This document shows, piece after piece, positions 34,268 through 44,423 of a DNA stretch of 64,000 bases. The number at the start of each line of letters is the position of its first letter. Position 1 is the stretch's first letter. The stretch lies in assembly GCF_933775445.1 (NCBI RefSeq), contig NC_065875.1, positions 4,043,001-4,107,000 on the forward strand, written 5' to 3'. Below the pieces are notes generated by a model that worked only from the letters and a program-made list of their open reading frames with translations, had not been told where the DNA came from and made no database searches. The stretch comes from Argentina anserina (lineage: Eukaryota; Streptophyta; Magnoliopsida; Rosales; Rosaceae). The position numbers were made by a program, and so were the translations under genes.

Positions 34268-34846
34268 ATTCCCCACATGAATGAAATTGGCCACCAAAGA
34301 CTCGATAGAATTTGGTGATAGATTTCTACGGTTGAAACCTGCATAGGATAGGTAGGTTTGACCCTTTGAACCTTCCCTTATAAAAGTATGCTTACTTTAC
34401 TAACTAAATAGTAGACGCGATGTCTTTGAACTATTCGTCATTTGTGTAAATGATAACATACTTTACACAGGAGTCTCCCTGGTACACTTCGGTTCTCATT
34501 TTTGTGCCCATTTTGGCCATGGAACACACGCCTGGTTCTGCAAGTAGTTTGATAAGAGTTATGCCCTCATTAACTCCCCTAGAAGCGGCCCCACTTCTCT
34601 CTTGCATAGGTGATCTCTTAATTAAGAGTAACCCGCATTACTCTGCTCGATTTCTCGACGTATAAGAATCATTAAAAGTTTTAACTTAACCTCATCCTTT
34701 ACGGGTATCACTGGTTTTTATCATATGAATGGACTTAGGGAACTCCCCACAGTGATCCGAACTAATCTCTACAGTTTGGTTTTCCCTTTTGAACCTAGAT
34801 CTTGGGATCTCCAGTCAGCTAGGTTGGGTATCCACTGTAGTGATTT

Positions 34847-36407
34847 TTAATTTCCAATGGGCTTTAGTCCCATTCCCTTCAATGATTTTTCAACTAACTC
34901 TCTGCTTAACCCTTTAGTTAAAGGATCAGCAATATTATCCTTAGACTTTACATAGTATATAGAGATAACTCCAGTTGAGAGTAGTTGTCTAATGGTATTA
35001 TGTCTTCGACGAATGTGTCTAGACTTACCATTATACATCTTACTCTGTGCCCTGCTAATTGCAGATTGACTATCACAATGTATACCAATCGCAGGCACAG
35101 GTTTTGTCCATCTAGGAATGTCCTCTATGAACTGGCGTAGCCATTCTGCTTCCTCCCCACATTTGTCTAGTGTTACAAACTCAGACTCCATTGTGGATCT
35201 AGTTATAACTGTTTGTTTTGAGGACTTCCAGGACACGGCTGCACCCCCTAGCGTAAATACATATCCGCTAGTAGACTTTGAGTCTTTCATGTCAGATATC
35301 CAGTTCGCATCAGTGAACCCTTCTATAACAGCTGGGTATGATGTGTAGTGCAACCCGTAGGTACGAGTATACCTTAGGTATTTGAGTACTCTTCCAATCG
35401 CTTGCCAATGCATAGCTCCAGGATTACTCGTGTACCTACTTAGCTTATGAACCGCATAAGCTAGATCTTGTACAACTTGTTAAGTACATTAGACTCCCAA
35501 TTATTCTTGAATACTCTAATTGAGAAACACTTTCACCTTTATTCTTGGACAAATGTAGATTCAAATCTACAGGAGTTCTGACAATTCCAGAACCTTCCTT
35601 GTCAAATTTCCCAAGAATATTGTCCACATAGTGTGTTTGACTCAACACTAGCCCTTCTGATGTTCTCGTAATTTTAATTCCTAAAATGACATCAGCACGT
35701 CCCAAGTCTTTCATGTCAAACTTAGAATTCAACATGTCTTTAGTAGACTTGATCATCTTATCGTTGCTCCCACCGATAAGCATATCATCCACATACAGAC
35801 ATAAAATGATATATCCATTTTCAGTGTCTTTGATATATACACACTTATCACCTTCATTTATTCTAAATCCACTGGTGATCATGGCATTATCAAATTTCTC
35901 ATGCCATTGTTTTGGTGTTTGTTTTAAGCCATATAATGACTTAACCAATCTGCACACCTTCTTACTCTGAGAAGGAGCAGAAAACCCTTCTGGTTGTTCC
36001 ATGTAGATTTGTTCTTCTACATCTCCATTTAGAAAAGCCGTCTTTGCATCCATTTGGTGTACTTCAAGTTTGTGCAACGCTGCACTTGCAAGTACCATCC
36101 GTATGGATGTTATTCTCGTCACATGAGAATAAGTGTCAAAATAAACCAAACCCTCATTTTGCCTATAGCCTTTAATAACAAGTCTAGCCTTGTACTTGTC
36201 TATTGACCCATCAACTTTTAATTTCGTTTTGAAAATCCACTTGGAAGTCAAAGGCTTACATCCAGGTGGCAAATCCACTAATTCCCAAGTGTGATTTGGC
36301 ATGATGGAGTCAACCTCACTTTTGATTGCTTCTTTCCATAGAGGACCATCAATAGAGCTAACTATCTCTTTGAAGGTACGGGGATCACCTTCAACCATAT
36401 ATGACAA
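34847..36407 (-). pseudogene. Copia-C reverse transcriptase and RNase H
   Basis: RT (35445-36407): WKEAIKSEVDSIMPNHTWEL, DGSIDKYKARLVIKGYRQ, MDAKTAFLNGDVEEQIYMEQ, SLYGLKQTPKQWHEKFD, and LCLYVDDMLIGG with the catalytic YVDD intact. RNase H (34847-35413): [73 protein letters not shown]. The two parts are in different frames, so an indel lies around 35414-35500. Confidence 0.9.
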
Positions 36408-37328
36408 GAAGTCAGGTCCATAGGACTTTGCGGTCCTTGCCCTTTTACTTCGTCTAGGTTCAACCTCAGACTCAGATTCGGACTTCGACTCAGATTCTTG
36501 ATCCTAAGCATCATCAGTTTCGGCTCGGTTGTCTTCACGTGCCCGTTTAGAAGAATTAAATTCCTCTCTAGACTTCCGTGGAAATACATTTTCAAAGAAA
36601 GATGCATTTCTCGATTCCATTATCGTATCCTTATGAATTTCAGGAATATTCGAATCGTGGGCTAGGAATCGATAAGCCGAACTGTTATGTGCATATCCAA
36701 TAAAGATGCAATCACTGTTTTAGGCCAATTCTTCACCTTTTTAGGTTTAGGAATTTTCACTTTTGCCAAACATCCCCATACTTTTAAGTATTTGTAGGAT
36801 GGTTTTCTCCCTTTCCATAATTCATATGGAGTTTTCTCTTCTTTCCTTTTGGGCACCTTATTTAAAAGGTAATTTGCCGTGAGAATCGCGTCTCCCCACA
36901 TGTTGGGTGGCATCCCAAAACTGAGTAGCATAACATTCATCATATCCTTTAGAGTATGATTTTTGTGTTTTGCTACACCATTTGATTGTGGTGAGTATGG
37001 AGCAGTCCTTTGATGTATAATCTCATTCTGAGCACAAGTCTCAGCAAATGGCGATTTATACTCACCCCCTCGGTCACTTCTTAGTGCCTTAATTTTCTTG
37101 TTGAGTTGGTTCTCAACCTTATTTTATGGCCTCACTTTTGCATTTTAGCAAATACACATAGCAATATTTCGTGCTATCATCTATGAAGGTAATAAAATAT
37201 TTATTATTCCCTCTAGATACCGTTGATTTTAAATCACACACATCTGTATGAATCAGATCAAGGGGTTCATTGTTTCTTTCAACACTTTGGAAGATGATCT
37301 TATCAGTTTTGTCTCTACACAAGTTCAC
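36362..37328 (-). pseudogene. Copia-C integrase and linker remnant
   Basis: Three readings in two frames: 37119-37328 has LDLIHTDVCDLKSTVSRGNN and YFITFIDDSTKYCYVYLL (first catalytic Asp region). 36662-36943 has MPPNMWGDAILTANYLLNKV and YLKVWGCLAKVKIP (end of the core). 36362-36607 is the acidic linker before RT. The part holding the catalytic Glu, between 36944 and 37118, is frame-broken. Confidence 0.85.
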
Positions 37329-37547
37329 ACTTGTGCATGTTAATTGACATATATTATATTCTTCACTACCATAAATTAGGAAGACTCATATAGGTGTAAT
37401 AACTAGTTTTTGACAATAAACAATCCACCACCCATGGCTCTATGTCAATTTCAGACAAAACACATTTGTCAACACGGAGTTTTATACTCATAAAACCCTT
37501 AAGAACATACATCAATTTATTCGATAATTTCAGTTCTGTTCTACAGA

Positions 37548-38603
37548 TCAATCCAAAAACTTGGCTTGGTCATACCATAGCTCTAAGTCATTTAGTCCCC
37601 AGTCATAATCACTGACTTTTTTCATGCTATCATCTGATATCATACAACAGAGGTTCATGTCTGCAACCTCCTGAGTGACGGCTTCAATCAGGTTTGCCTC
37701 TCTCTTTTTGTTCCTCTTTGGTTTGTTGCAGTCCACAGACTTGTGACCAGTCTTGTCACAGTTGTAGCACTTGCCTTCAAACCTTGGCTTCTTGGAGATG
37801 CCTCCTTTGGGCCCCAGTTTGGACCCATGATACTTGTCTTTCTTGTTTTTGGAACCTTGACCATGTTCCATCATGTTTGCCTTGGCAGAGACATCATTGA
37901 TCCATGCTTTCTTTTCGGATCCTCGGTTGTCTTCCTCAATGCGAAGTCTAACCTCTAGATCCTCCATGGTCATTTCCTTTCGCTTGTGCTTCAAATAACT
38001 CTTGAAGTCCTTCCAAGCAGGTGGTAACTTTTCAATAGCACATGCCACTTGAAAACTTTCACCTAGTTGCATTCCTTCAGCGTGAATCTCATGCAGGATT
38101 AGCTGAATCTCAGAGAACTAACTCATTACAGTTTTGGAATCCACCATTTTATAATCAAGGAAGCGGCCCACGATAAATTTCTTGGCCCCGGCATCCTCGG
38201 TTTTATATTTTTTCTCCAAGGATTCCCATAGCTCCTTTGCCGTTCCCATGCTAATGTACACATTGTACAATGAGTCGGCTAGACCATTCATGATATAATT
38301 CCTACATAAGTAGTCAGAATTATTCCATGCATTCACAGCAGCAATCTTTGCTTGATCGCCATGGTCATCTTCCTTTAACTCAGGAGCATTCTCTTTCAAA
38401 AATCTTGCAAGATTCAGAGTGGTCAGATAAAACATCATCTTTTGTTGCCACCTCTTGAAATGCAAACCGTTGAACTTCTCAGGTTTTTCCCCATGGGATA
38501 CTGAGACAGGTACAACGGGAGCAGTAGGCACAGTTGGCACCAAAGGTCCCTTCCCATTTCCAGAATTTTCTCCGTTAGTCATTTTTAGAAACGAAACACA
38601 CAC
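37548..38603 (-). pseudogene. Copia-C gag with in-frame stop
   Basis: Reads [54 protein letters not shown], then an in-frame TAG at 38118-38120, then MQLGESFQVACAIEKLPPAW, MTMEDLEVRLRIEE and the CCHC zinc knuckle CYNCDKTGHKSVDC. Both halves share one frame; the surrounding sequence (VMS-stop-FSEIQLIL) suggests a CAG-to-TAG change. The protease that should follow is reduced to unrecognisable sequence at 37330-37550. Confidence 0.88.
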
Positions 38604-38685
38604 AAGGTGTAAGTTTACTTGAAAAGATTCAGATAAATATCGAATACAAATTATATAAGCAATATCAAACTAAACGTCTTAAGAT

Positions 38686-39653
38686 TGTTGTAAAAATCAA
38701 TGATAAATTGCATATATAATTTAATAAGCTGAATTATAAATAATTATAAATCAGAAATGAAGAACAAGAAAAGAAATTCAACAAAAAATACCGAACGATC
38801 TGTGATGGAAGAACTAGTCGAGACGTGTGTGATACCAAACTGTCCTTAAGACGTTTACGCCTCCTCTACCGGTGCAAGGATGCTTGGCGCTTGTCTCCCA
38901 GGATATAACGACTAAACAATTCTAGAAAATTGCACTACTAACTAGAACCCTCAACGAACTCGAAAGGTACCTCTATCTATCACCAGAGAAGAACTAAGAA
39001 CTTTTTGAGAGTGGGAGAGAAATGTGTTTCGAATGGGATTATTTTACAATGAAAGGATGGTGGCTATTTATACTGTGAGGATTTGCAATCAGCAATAAAT
39101 AAGATGGCGGTTATAGAAATCAAAAGATCATAACATATATGAGTTACATATGTTACAAACATTGATTTCAATTCTGTTATAATTCTCCATAACACACAAT
39201 AACTCAGTTGTTACAAGAAGATTGTGAACAGTCAAGAGAATTTGAAAAGTCAAAACCGAATTTTCGGAAATGCAAAAAGAATCTGCGTTCCGACCCTCAA
39301 TCGAGTTTCCCTTGCGACCTAGGATTTGCACCCCCCCCTGCGCGTGCGCGAGAGGGTATAAGGGGGCTTACACATTTTACAATCCATACACAATGGATTC
39401 TATATAAAGGCTTTTCAACACTTCTCTTTTCCAATGTGGGACAATTACATTTCCCTCATTCTAAGTAGCCATCTTTGAGTGACAATTTCTTATTCACCCA
39501 CAAACCAAATTACACAAACAAACATATGATCTTGTAGCCCTCATTATGGAGAACTCAAATCTATGTTCATCTTTGATTAATTATAAGTTTAACTTAATTT
39601 AATTAATCAATTAAAATTTGGTTTTAAATAGTTTTTCCAACCATTTTCCAACA
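38686..39653 (-). repeat. 5' LTR of Copia-C
   Basis: 968 bp; pairs with 33261-34267. It is followed on the right by a 17-bp piece (39654-39670) identical to the interior next to the other LTR. Confidence 0.9.
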
Positions 39654-39680
39654 ATTCCCCACATGAATGAAGCTTCGATT

Positions 39681-39970
39681 TTGGCACACTTTTCGGTCAA
39701 ATGTTTTCACTATAAGTGATTCAATATTTAGGTATGTTATTTAAGATCATCTCTACAATGTTTCATCTAATTCGACAATAGTTTGAGCTTTTAAAATTAA
39801 GATTTACACGAACGGTTCATGTTGAACAGTTTTAATTCATTCATTGATTTAATCTAATTCAATACCTTAACAATGTCCGAATTGGATGAAATTTTGTAGA
39901 GATGATCTTAAATAACATACCTAAATATTGAATTGCTTATGGTGAAAAAAATTGACCGAAAGTGTGCCAA
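39681..39970. mobile_element. MITE with long terminal inverted repeats
   Basis: The left end ttggcacacttttcggtcaa and right end ttgaccgaaagtgtgccaa are inverted copies. The inverted similarity continues for about 100 bp on each side (for example aggtatgttatttaagatcat against atgatcttaaataacatacct), giving a 290-bp foldback. No coding sequence. A target duplication is not clear. Confidence 0.8.
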
Positions 39971-39993
39971 TATGAAATTTCACTATTTAATTT

Positions 39994-40013
39994 CAGAGTG
40001 AAGCTTCACTCTG
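39994..40013. repeat. 20-bp perfect palindrome
   Basis: cagagtgaagcttcactctg reads the same on both strands. Its first 14 bases also occur at 33232-33245, left of Copia-C, suggesting both are ends or targets of one disrupted element. Confidence 0.85.
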
Positions 40014-40082
40014 GATAAAGAGTGTATATATATAGGAGAATTTTCAGGTGTTGACGACTGTACCTTACATAAGGTACGAATT

Positions 40083-40375
40083 CGCCGATTCCGGCGATGG
40101 CAGGCCGCAACAGCGGGGCGGACCACAACAACTGCATCCCTCATCTCTCGGCGGTCCCATCTGTGCCGGTCGAAGCTCCATCGGCGACCGGAATTGCGAA
40201 ATCGCCGGAATCTGCCAAGAAACTTGATTTTTGCAGATTCTGGCCGCCGTGGGTCGCTGATGGAGCTCCAGTCGGCACAGACGGGATCGTTGGGAGGTGG
40301 GTAGTGCGGCTGTGCTGGTCCGCCGCGCCGTTGTGGCCTGCATCGCCAGAATCTGGACGTCTGCACTTGAAGATG
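40083..40375. repeat. GC-rich imperfect hairpin (foldback element)
   Basis: The left arm (about 40083-40220) and right arm (about 40240-40375) are imperfect inverted copies: gcaggccgcaac against gttgtggcctgc, atctgtgccggtcgaagctccat against atggagctccagtcggcacaga, aatctgcca near the turn. The block is strikingly GC-rich in an AT-rich setting. Open frames on both strands are shadows of the hairpin. It lies between two AT tracts and may be a small foldback transposon. Confidence 0.75.
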
Positions 40376-40400
40376 CATGTATGTATATATATATATATAT

Positions 40401-40803
40401 AGGTCATTACATTGAGTGATACTTTTTTGGTCTTTTAAAGGGATATGTCACTTGACCAACTTCTCGATCACATTTCAACATCTCTACCGTTTAACTTCTA
40501 GAGTTTAATATGTAGATCAACTTTGTAAAATTTCAACAAAATTTGTGATTGTTAAGGTATCTAACTTGGTGAAAGCAATAGACAAGAAACATTTGTCAAA
40601 CCTGAACCGTTCATGCTTATACGGTTAAATCTCAATTTTGAATGTTTTAAACATCTCCATTTTTGCTGAAATTTTACATAGGTGATTTACACATTAAACT
40701 CTCTAGAAATTAAACGGTGGAGATGTTGAAATGTGATCGAGAAGTTGATCAAGTAACATATCCCTTTATAATACCCAAAAAGGATTCCTTAGTGGAATGA
40801 CCT
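40401..40803. mobile_element. MITE directly upstream of the SPH gene
   Basis: 403 bp with inverted ends aggtcatt...aatgacct and about 120 bp of inverted similarity (gggatatgtcacttgaccaac against gttgatcaagtaacatatccc; aacatctctaccgtttaa against ttaaacggtggagatgtt). It ends 67 bp before the ATG of the SPH gene and abuts its TATA-like sequence. Confidence 0.85.
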
Positions 40804-40808
40804 GATAT

Positions 40809-40818
40809 GTATATATAA
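40809..40818 (+). promoter_or_regulatory. TATA box of the SPH gene
   Basis: gtatatataa about 55 bp before the ATG, just right of the MITE end. Confidence 0.55.
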
Positions 40819-40870
40819 GAACAGCTTTGGTGACCATCCACCAAATATCTCAAGCAAGATACATAGCAGT

Positions 40871-41257
40871 ATGGCTTTGTTCATCAGAAATGCTCTATTG
40901 TCAATGGTGTTTGCCTTGTCCCTAAGTAGCTGCAATGCAATACCCTTGATGATCCGCAAAGCGCATGTTAAGATCTTTAACAATATGAGTACAGAGCTCG
41001 GTGTCCAAGTCCTACCTAATTACGGGAGCATGCACGAGTTTCAATTTCGTCCGAGCGTATGGTGTACTACTATGTTCTCTTGTGGCTTCGCCTGGCAAGG
41101 TGCATTTCACTATTTTGATATATACGTGCAAAAGAGAGACCTGCCATTGTGTCATATTTGTCAATGGACTATAAAATCAAATGGTATGTGCATGTTCAAT
41201 TATAAAACCGATCAGTATGACATTTGTAAGGAGTGGAACAAGGATGTACTACTCTGA
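40871..41257 (+). CDS. S-protein homologue (plant self-incompatibility S1 family)
   Basis: A single exon of 128 residues. Residues 1-24 form a signal peptide (MALFIRNALLSMVFALSLSS, ending CNA). The mature part shows S1-family motifs: HVKIFNNM, EFQFRPSVWCTTMFSCGFAW, FHYFDIYVQKRD, CHICQWTIKSNGMCMFN and YDICKEWN. SPH proteins are small secreted cysteine-rich proteins; the founder PrsS is the poppy stigma S-determinant, while most plant members have unknown roles. Compared with the pseudogene at 47080-47526, an in-frame stretch of about 11 codons is missing between NNM and LGVQVL; it would contain the conserved VHC cysteine and the acidic loop. Either this copy lost a disulfide or it is non-functional. 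Confidence 0.85.
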   Translation: MALFIRNALLSMVFALSLSSCNAIPLMIRKAHVKIFNNMSTELGVQVLPNYGSMHEFQFRPSVWCTTMFSCGFAWQGAFHYFDIYVQKRDLPLCHICQWTIKSNGMCMFNYKTDQYDICKEWNKDVLL

Positions 41258-41637
41258 AATCACATATATGCATGCCTCAACATGTATGAGAATGAACTTG
41301 TAAGGAATAAGGGGGGATGGAGCTAACTTTATTAATGTAATACATAAGGTCATGTAATGTACTTAAGTTGGGTCATTATGTATTACTAATGCACAATGTA
41401 TTAACTATTAAAGCAAAATAAATTATATGATTACATTCCTTTATATTGCGAAGTGAAACGGATAGAATCAGGCTCGTTCAAATCAAGTTACGATTCATTT
41501 GATTGCAATGCATTGTATCAGATCGAATATATGTAGCAAATATGTTCCCTGTTTAATGATATTGCTAAAAGAATTATTGACCAAACAAAACTGTCATTCA
41601 ATTTTATTGCAGAAAAATCATTCCAATTGGTTCTGTG
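41258..41637. other. 3' flank of the SPH gene
   Basis: AT-rich, no gene. Includes the 5-bp target ctgtg (41633-41637) duplicated by Copia-D. Confidence 0.5.
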
Positions 41638-41804
41638 TGTTAGCATGAGTCAACATACAACAACACAATCTCACCAACCAAATCCCTAGCCGTATAAATT
41701 GACAAATCAATCTTTGTGTTCATACTTGATAATTGATAGTTTAGAATGTTATAAATACCTTGTAAGTACTCAATTCAATATATAAGATTGTAGCATATTC
41801 TACT
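41638..41804 (+). repeat. 5' LTR of Copia-D
   Basis: 167 bp; carries a TATA-like ttataaatacc near 41749 and is identical to 46874-47040. Confidence 0.95.
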
Positions 41805-41816
41805 TGGTATCAGAGC
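41805..41816 (+). promoter_or_regulatory. Primer binding site of Copia-D
   Basis: TGGTATCAGAGC, perfect plant copia primer site for initiator tRNA-Met, immediately after the 5' LTR. Confidence 0.9.
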
Positions 41817-41879
41817 ATTGCTCTGTCTTTTTTCTGGGTTTTATTTTTGGTTGTTTACCTTTTTTTTTGGCAGAGCTCG

Positions 41880-42060
41880 GCAACGCAACGTGAAGTGCTC
41901 CTCCGCTGCTCCACTGCCGTGCTACTCAGCTGCCGTGCCCCTCCGCTGCCGTGCTGCTCCGCTGCCGTGCTCCTCCGCTCCTCCACTGCCGTGCTGCTCC
42001 GCTGTCGTGCTCCTCCGCTCCTCCACTGCCGTGCTCCTCCGCTGCTCCACTCCTCATCTA
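41880..42060 (+). repeat. CT/GC-rich degenerate repeats in Copia-D leader
   Basis: Variants of gctgccgtgctcctccgct and ctcctccactgccgtgctgc recur about eight times, giving open frames on both strands that are only repeat artefacts. Confidence 0.8.
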
Positions 42061-42403
42061 AACCCGACCGGACTCCCGCTGTCGTGCTCCTCATCCAAAC
42101 CCGGCCCTCCGCGCGCCTCCGACGTCGCCATCGCCATCATCTAGCGCTCCTCACCAAGCACCGGCGTATCGAGATCCATACCTACCGGCGCTGCAAGCTG
42201 CTTGCTGCTCCGCCCCTTTCACCGCCACTGTGACCTCGTCGCCGTCGTACGCCTGGCGCCGCTCTCTGGACCCCGGCACCGCTCCCTCAGGCCAAGCCTG
42301 CCGCAACACGCTCGCCCTCTTCCTTCTGCTTCTTCCATCGCTCCGTCCTTATATCTGCCCCGCTCCCTCAGCCTCGACCCGCCCGGCCCGCAATCAATTT
42401 CAA

Positions 42404-42522
42404 CCCGACCCGGACTGTGACCCGACCCGGACTACGACCCGACCCGGACTACGACCCGACCCGGATTTCAACCCTACCCGGATTGTGACCCGACCCGGAT
42501 TGTGACCCGACCCGGATTTCAT
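42404..42522 (+). repeat. Seven exact-length 17-bp tandem units before gag
   Basis: Seven contiguous 17-bp units of the form cccgacccgga(c/t)tnnga, starting at 42404, 42421, 42438, 42455, 42472, 42489 and 42506. The array ends 11 bases before the gag ATG at 42534. Confidence 0.95.
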
Positions 42523-42533
42523 ATTCTTTTTCA

Positions 42534-44423
42534 ATGGGTTCTGGAGACGAAGCTGATGTTCCGAAATTTGAGGTATCTGTCAAGAGTTCTGATAGTGGGT
42601 CATTTGGGGGAACTAAACTCAATGGGACCAATTACCGCAAATGGAAGCGACTTATGACGGCTCACCTTCGAGGCATGCACAAGATGGGGCATGTAACCGG
42701 AATAACTAAGGCTCCTAGTGCAGATGATATTATTGCCTACACTAAATGGGACGACAATGATGGCCTTGTGATGTCCGTCTTGTGGAAAGCTATGAATGAA
42801 GAAATAATTGATTTGGTGGAGGCATGTGACACTGCGCAGGCAATATGGCTCACACTTGAAGGCTTATATACTAATGACTCTGATTTCATACAGGTTCATG
42901 AGTTAATGTGCACCGCTTTGGCGATGCAACAAGATGGGCAACCGGTGGCGCAATATTTCACCAAACTAAGAAATATTTGGGCTGAGATTGATGTGAAACG
43001 TCTTTGCATGATCAAACATCAGGAGGATATTATTTGGTACCAACGTGAGAAGGAGTTTGAGCGAGTTCACCATTTTCTGAAAGGTCTTGATACTAAACAT
43101 AACAATGCGAAAGGGGAATTGCTCCGCCAGACCGAGCCACCTAGCTTAACTGCAGCTTTCACATATATCCGTAAGGATGAATCTCAGCAGAACAGCCTTC
43201 ATCACACACAAGTTGAAGTTTCCAGCCTTACTATCCGTGCTCGATCTTCAGCACCGCCCCTTCAGCAGGCCATTTCATCCTCACTTCATCACCGAGGACC
43301 ACCACCAGGCTTCGGGAATCAGCCCCGCCCTCCTTGCTCTTATTGTCAAGATACCAACCATGCTCGTGCAACCTGTTGGAAGTTGTATCCACACCTTAGG
43401 CCCCAAAGGCCTAATTATCGTCCTAAAGCAAAAGCAGCTATTCAACTGATCCAGGAACCAGATATTTATGGTGTAGTTGGACACGATCATCATACAGCAG
43501 GAGGAGTAACACCCACAGCATCAATAGCTGGTCGTGGTAAGATTGGTATAACTTTACATATTTCTCACTTTGGTAGTTTTGATACATGGATTATTGATTC
43601 TGGTGCATCCGATCATATGACTTATGACAAATCTTATTTTACTATATTATCTCCTCCACCAGTACCATATGTTACTAATGCTAATGGTGAGGCATTCCCC
43701 GTATTAGGTAAAGGGTCAGTTCGTATTACTCCCACAATAGAGCTTCACAATGTGTTATATGTACCTGCTTTATCTCATCATTTGATATCGGTCCCACAAT
43801 TAAACACTGAAGCTAAGTGCTCTGTGACATTTTTTCCCATGTATGTGATATTTCAGGATCTTCTCACCGGGGAGTTAATTGGTCGGGGGTATCTACGGGG
43901 CAGGTTGTTTCATCTGGATCAGACATATGCGGGAGAAAAACCAGGGGCACAGTCCCGGATCGCTTTACTCTCCACTTCTGATAAGCTAAGTGAAGTTTGG
44001 TTATGGCATCGTCGCTTGGGGCATCCTTCATTTAGTATAATGAAAAAATCCATGCCTACTTTGTTTATTGGTGTGGATGAGTCAGTTTTTCGTTGTGAAA
44101 CATGTGTTTTAGGCAAGAGTCATCGGTCTACCTATTCCCCTAGTATTTCTAATAAAAGTATCATTCCTTTTGAATTAATTCATTCTGATGTTTGGGGACC
44201 CTCCAAAGAGTCTACTATTTCGGGAATGCAGTATTATGTGTCATTTATTGATGATTGCACACGTCTTTCATGGATTGTCCTTCTGAAAACCAAAAATGAG
44301 GTTTTTTCGGCTTTTCAAGCCTTCTATACCACTGTCCAAACACAATATAATGCCACAATAAAAATTTTTCGTTCTGATAATGGGGGGGGAATATGTGAAT
44401 CGTGTCTTTCAGGAGTTCTTTAA
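42534..44423 (+). CDS. Copia-D gag, protease and N-terminal integrase
   Basis: Starts MGSGDEADVPKFEVSVKSSD. Residues about 30-200 are the gag core: LNGTNYRKWKRLMTAHLRGM, IWLTLEGLYTNDSDFIQVHE, QPVAQYFTKLRNIWAEID. A zinc knuckle CSYCQDTNHARATC is near residue 265. Protease active site is WIIDSGASDHMT (D-S-G) near 360. Integrase begins with the zinc-binding HRRLGHPSF...CETC and the catalytic region FELIHSDVWGP and FRSDNGG. The frame then ends at 44423 because of the run of eight G at 44382-44389; the remaining integrase continues in the next frame from 44380. A single base separates this from a complete polyprotein. Confidence 0.93.
   Translation: MGSGDEADVPKFEVSVKSSDSGSFGGTKLNGTNYRKWKRLMTAHLRGMHKMGHVTGITKAPSADDIIAYTKWDDNDGLVMSVLWKAMNEEIIDLVEACDTAQAIWLTLEGLYTNDSDFIQVHELMCTALAMQQDGQPVAQYFTKLRNIWAEIDVKRLCMIKHQEDIIWYQREKEFERVHHFLKGLDTKHNNAKGELLRQTEPPSLTAAFTYIRKDESQQNSLHHTQVEVSSLTIRARSSAPPLQQAISSSLHHRGPPPGFGNQPRPPCSYCQDTNHARATCWKLYPHLRPQRPNYRPKAKAAIQLIQEPDIYGVVGHDHHTAGGVTPTASIAGRGKIGITLHISHFGSFDTWIIDSGASDHMTYDKSYFTILSPPPVPYVTNANGEAFPVLGKGSVRITPTIELHNVLYVPALSHHLISVPQLNTEAKCSVTFFPMYVIFQDLLTGELIGRGYLRGRLFHLDQTYAGEKPGAQSRIALLSTSDKLSEVWLWHRRLGHPSFSIMKKSMPTLFIGVDESVFRCETCVLGKSHRSTYSPSISNKSIIPFELIHSDVWGPSKESTISGMQYYVSFIDDCTRLSWIVLLKTKNEVFSAFQAFYTTVQTQYNATIKIFRSDNGGGICESCLSGVL

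Larger units (their letters stand above)
33261..39653 (-). mobile_element. Copia-C: decayed copia retrotransposon with ~1-kb LTRs
   Basis: LTRs at 33261-34267 (3', 1007 bp) and 38686-39653 (5', 968 bp) bracket a 4.4-kb interior read on the minus strand as gag (37548-38603), integrase (36662-37328), RT (35445-36407) and RNase H (34847-35413). On the minus strand the LTR starts TGTTGGAAAATGG and ends TTTTTACAACA; ATGTGGGGAAT is the polypurine tract before the 3' LTR. The usual initiator-tRNA primer site is not present after the 5' LTR. Protease is essentially missing, and several stops and frameshifts break the frame. The right LTR lacks about 40 bp near 39300 that the left one has. Flanks are attac and attcc, an ambiguous duplication. 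Confidence 0.92.

Noticed and set aside
40065..40407. Overlapping open frames on both strands around 40.1-40.4 kb
   Set aside because: They arise from the GC-rich hairpin, whose arms encode similar peptides on opposite strands.
41818..42505. Serine/cysteine-rich open frames in the Copia-D leader
   Set aside because: They are translations of short tandem repeats, open in all frames and without a plausible start.
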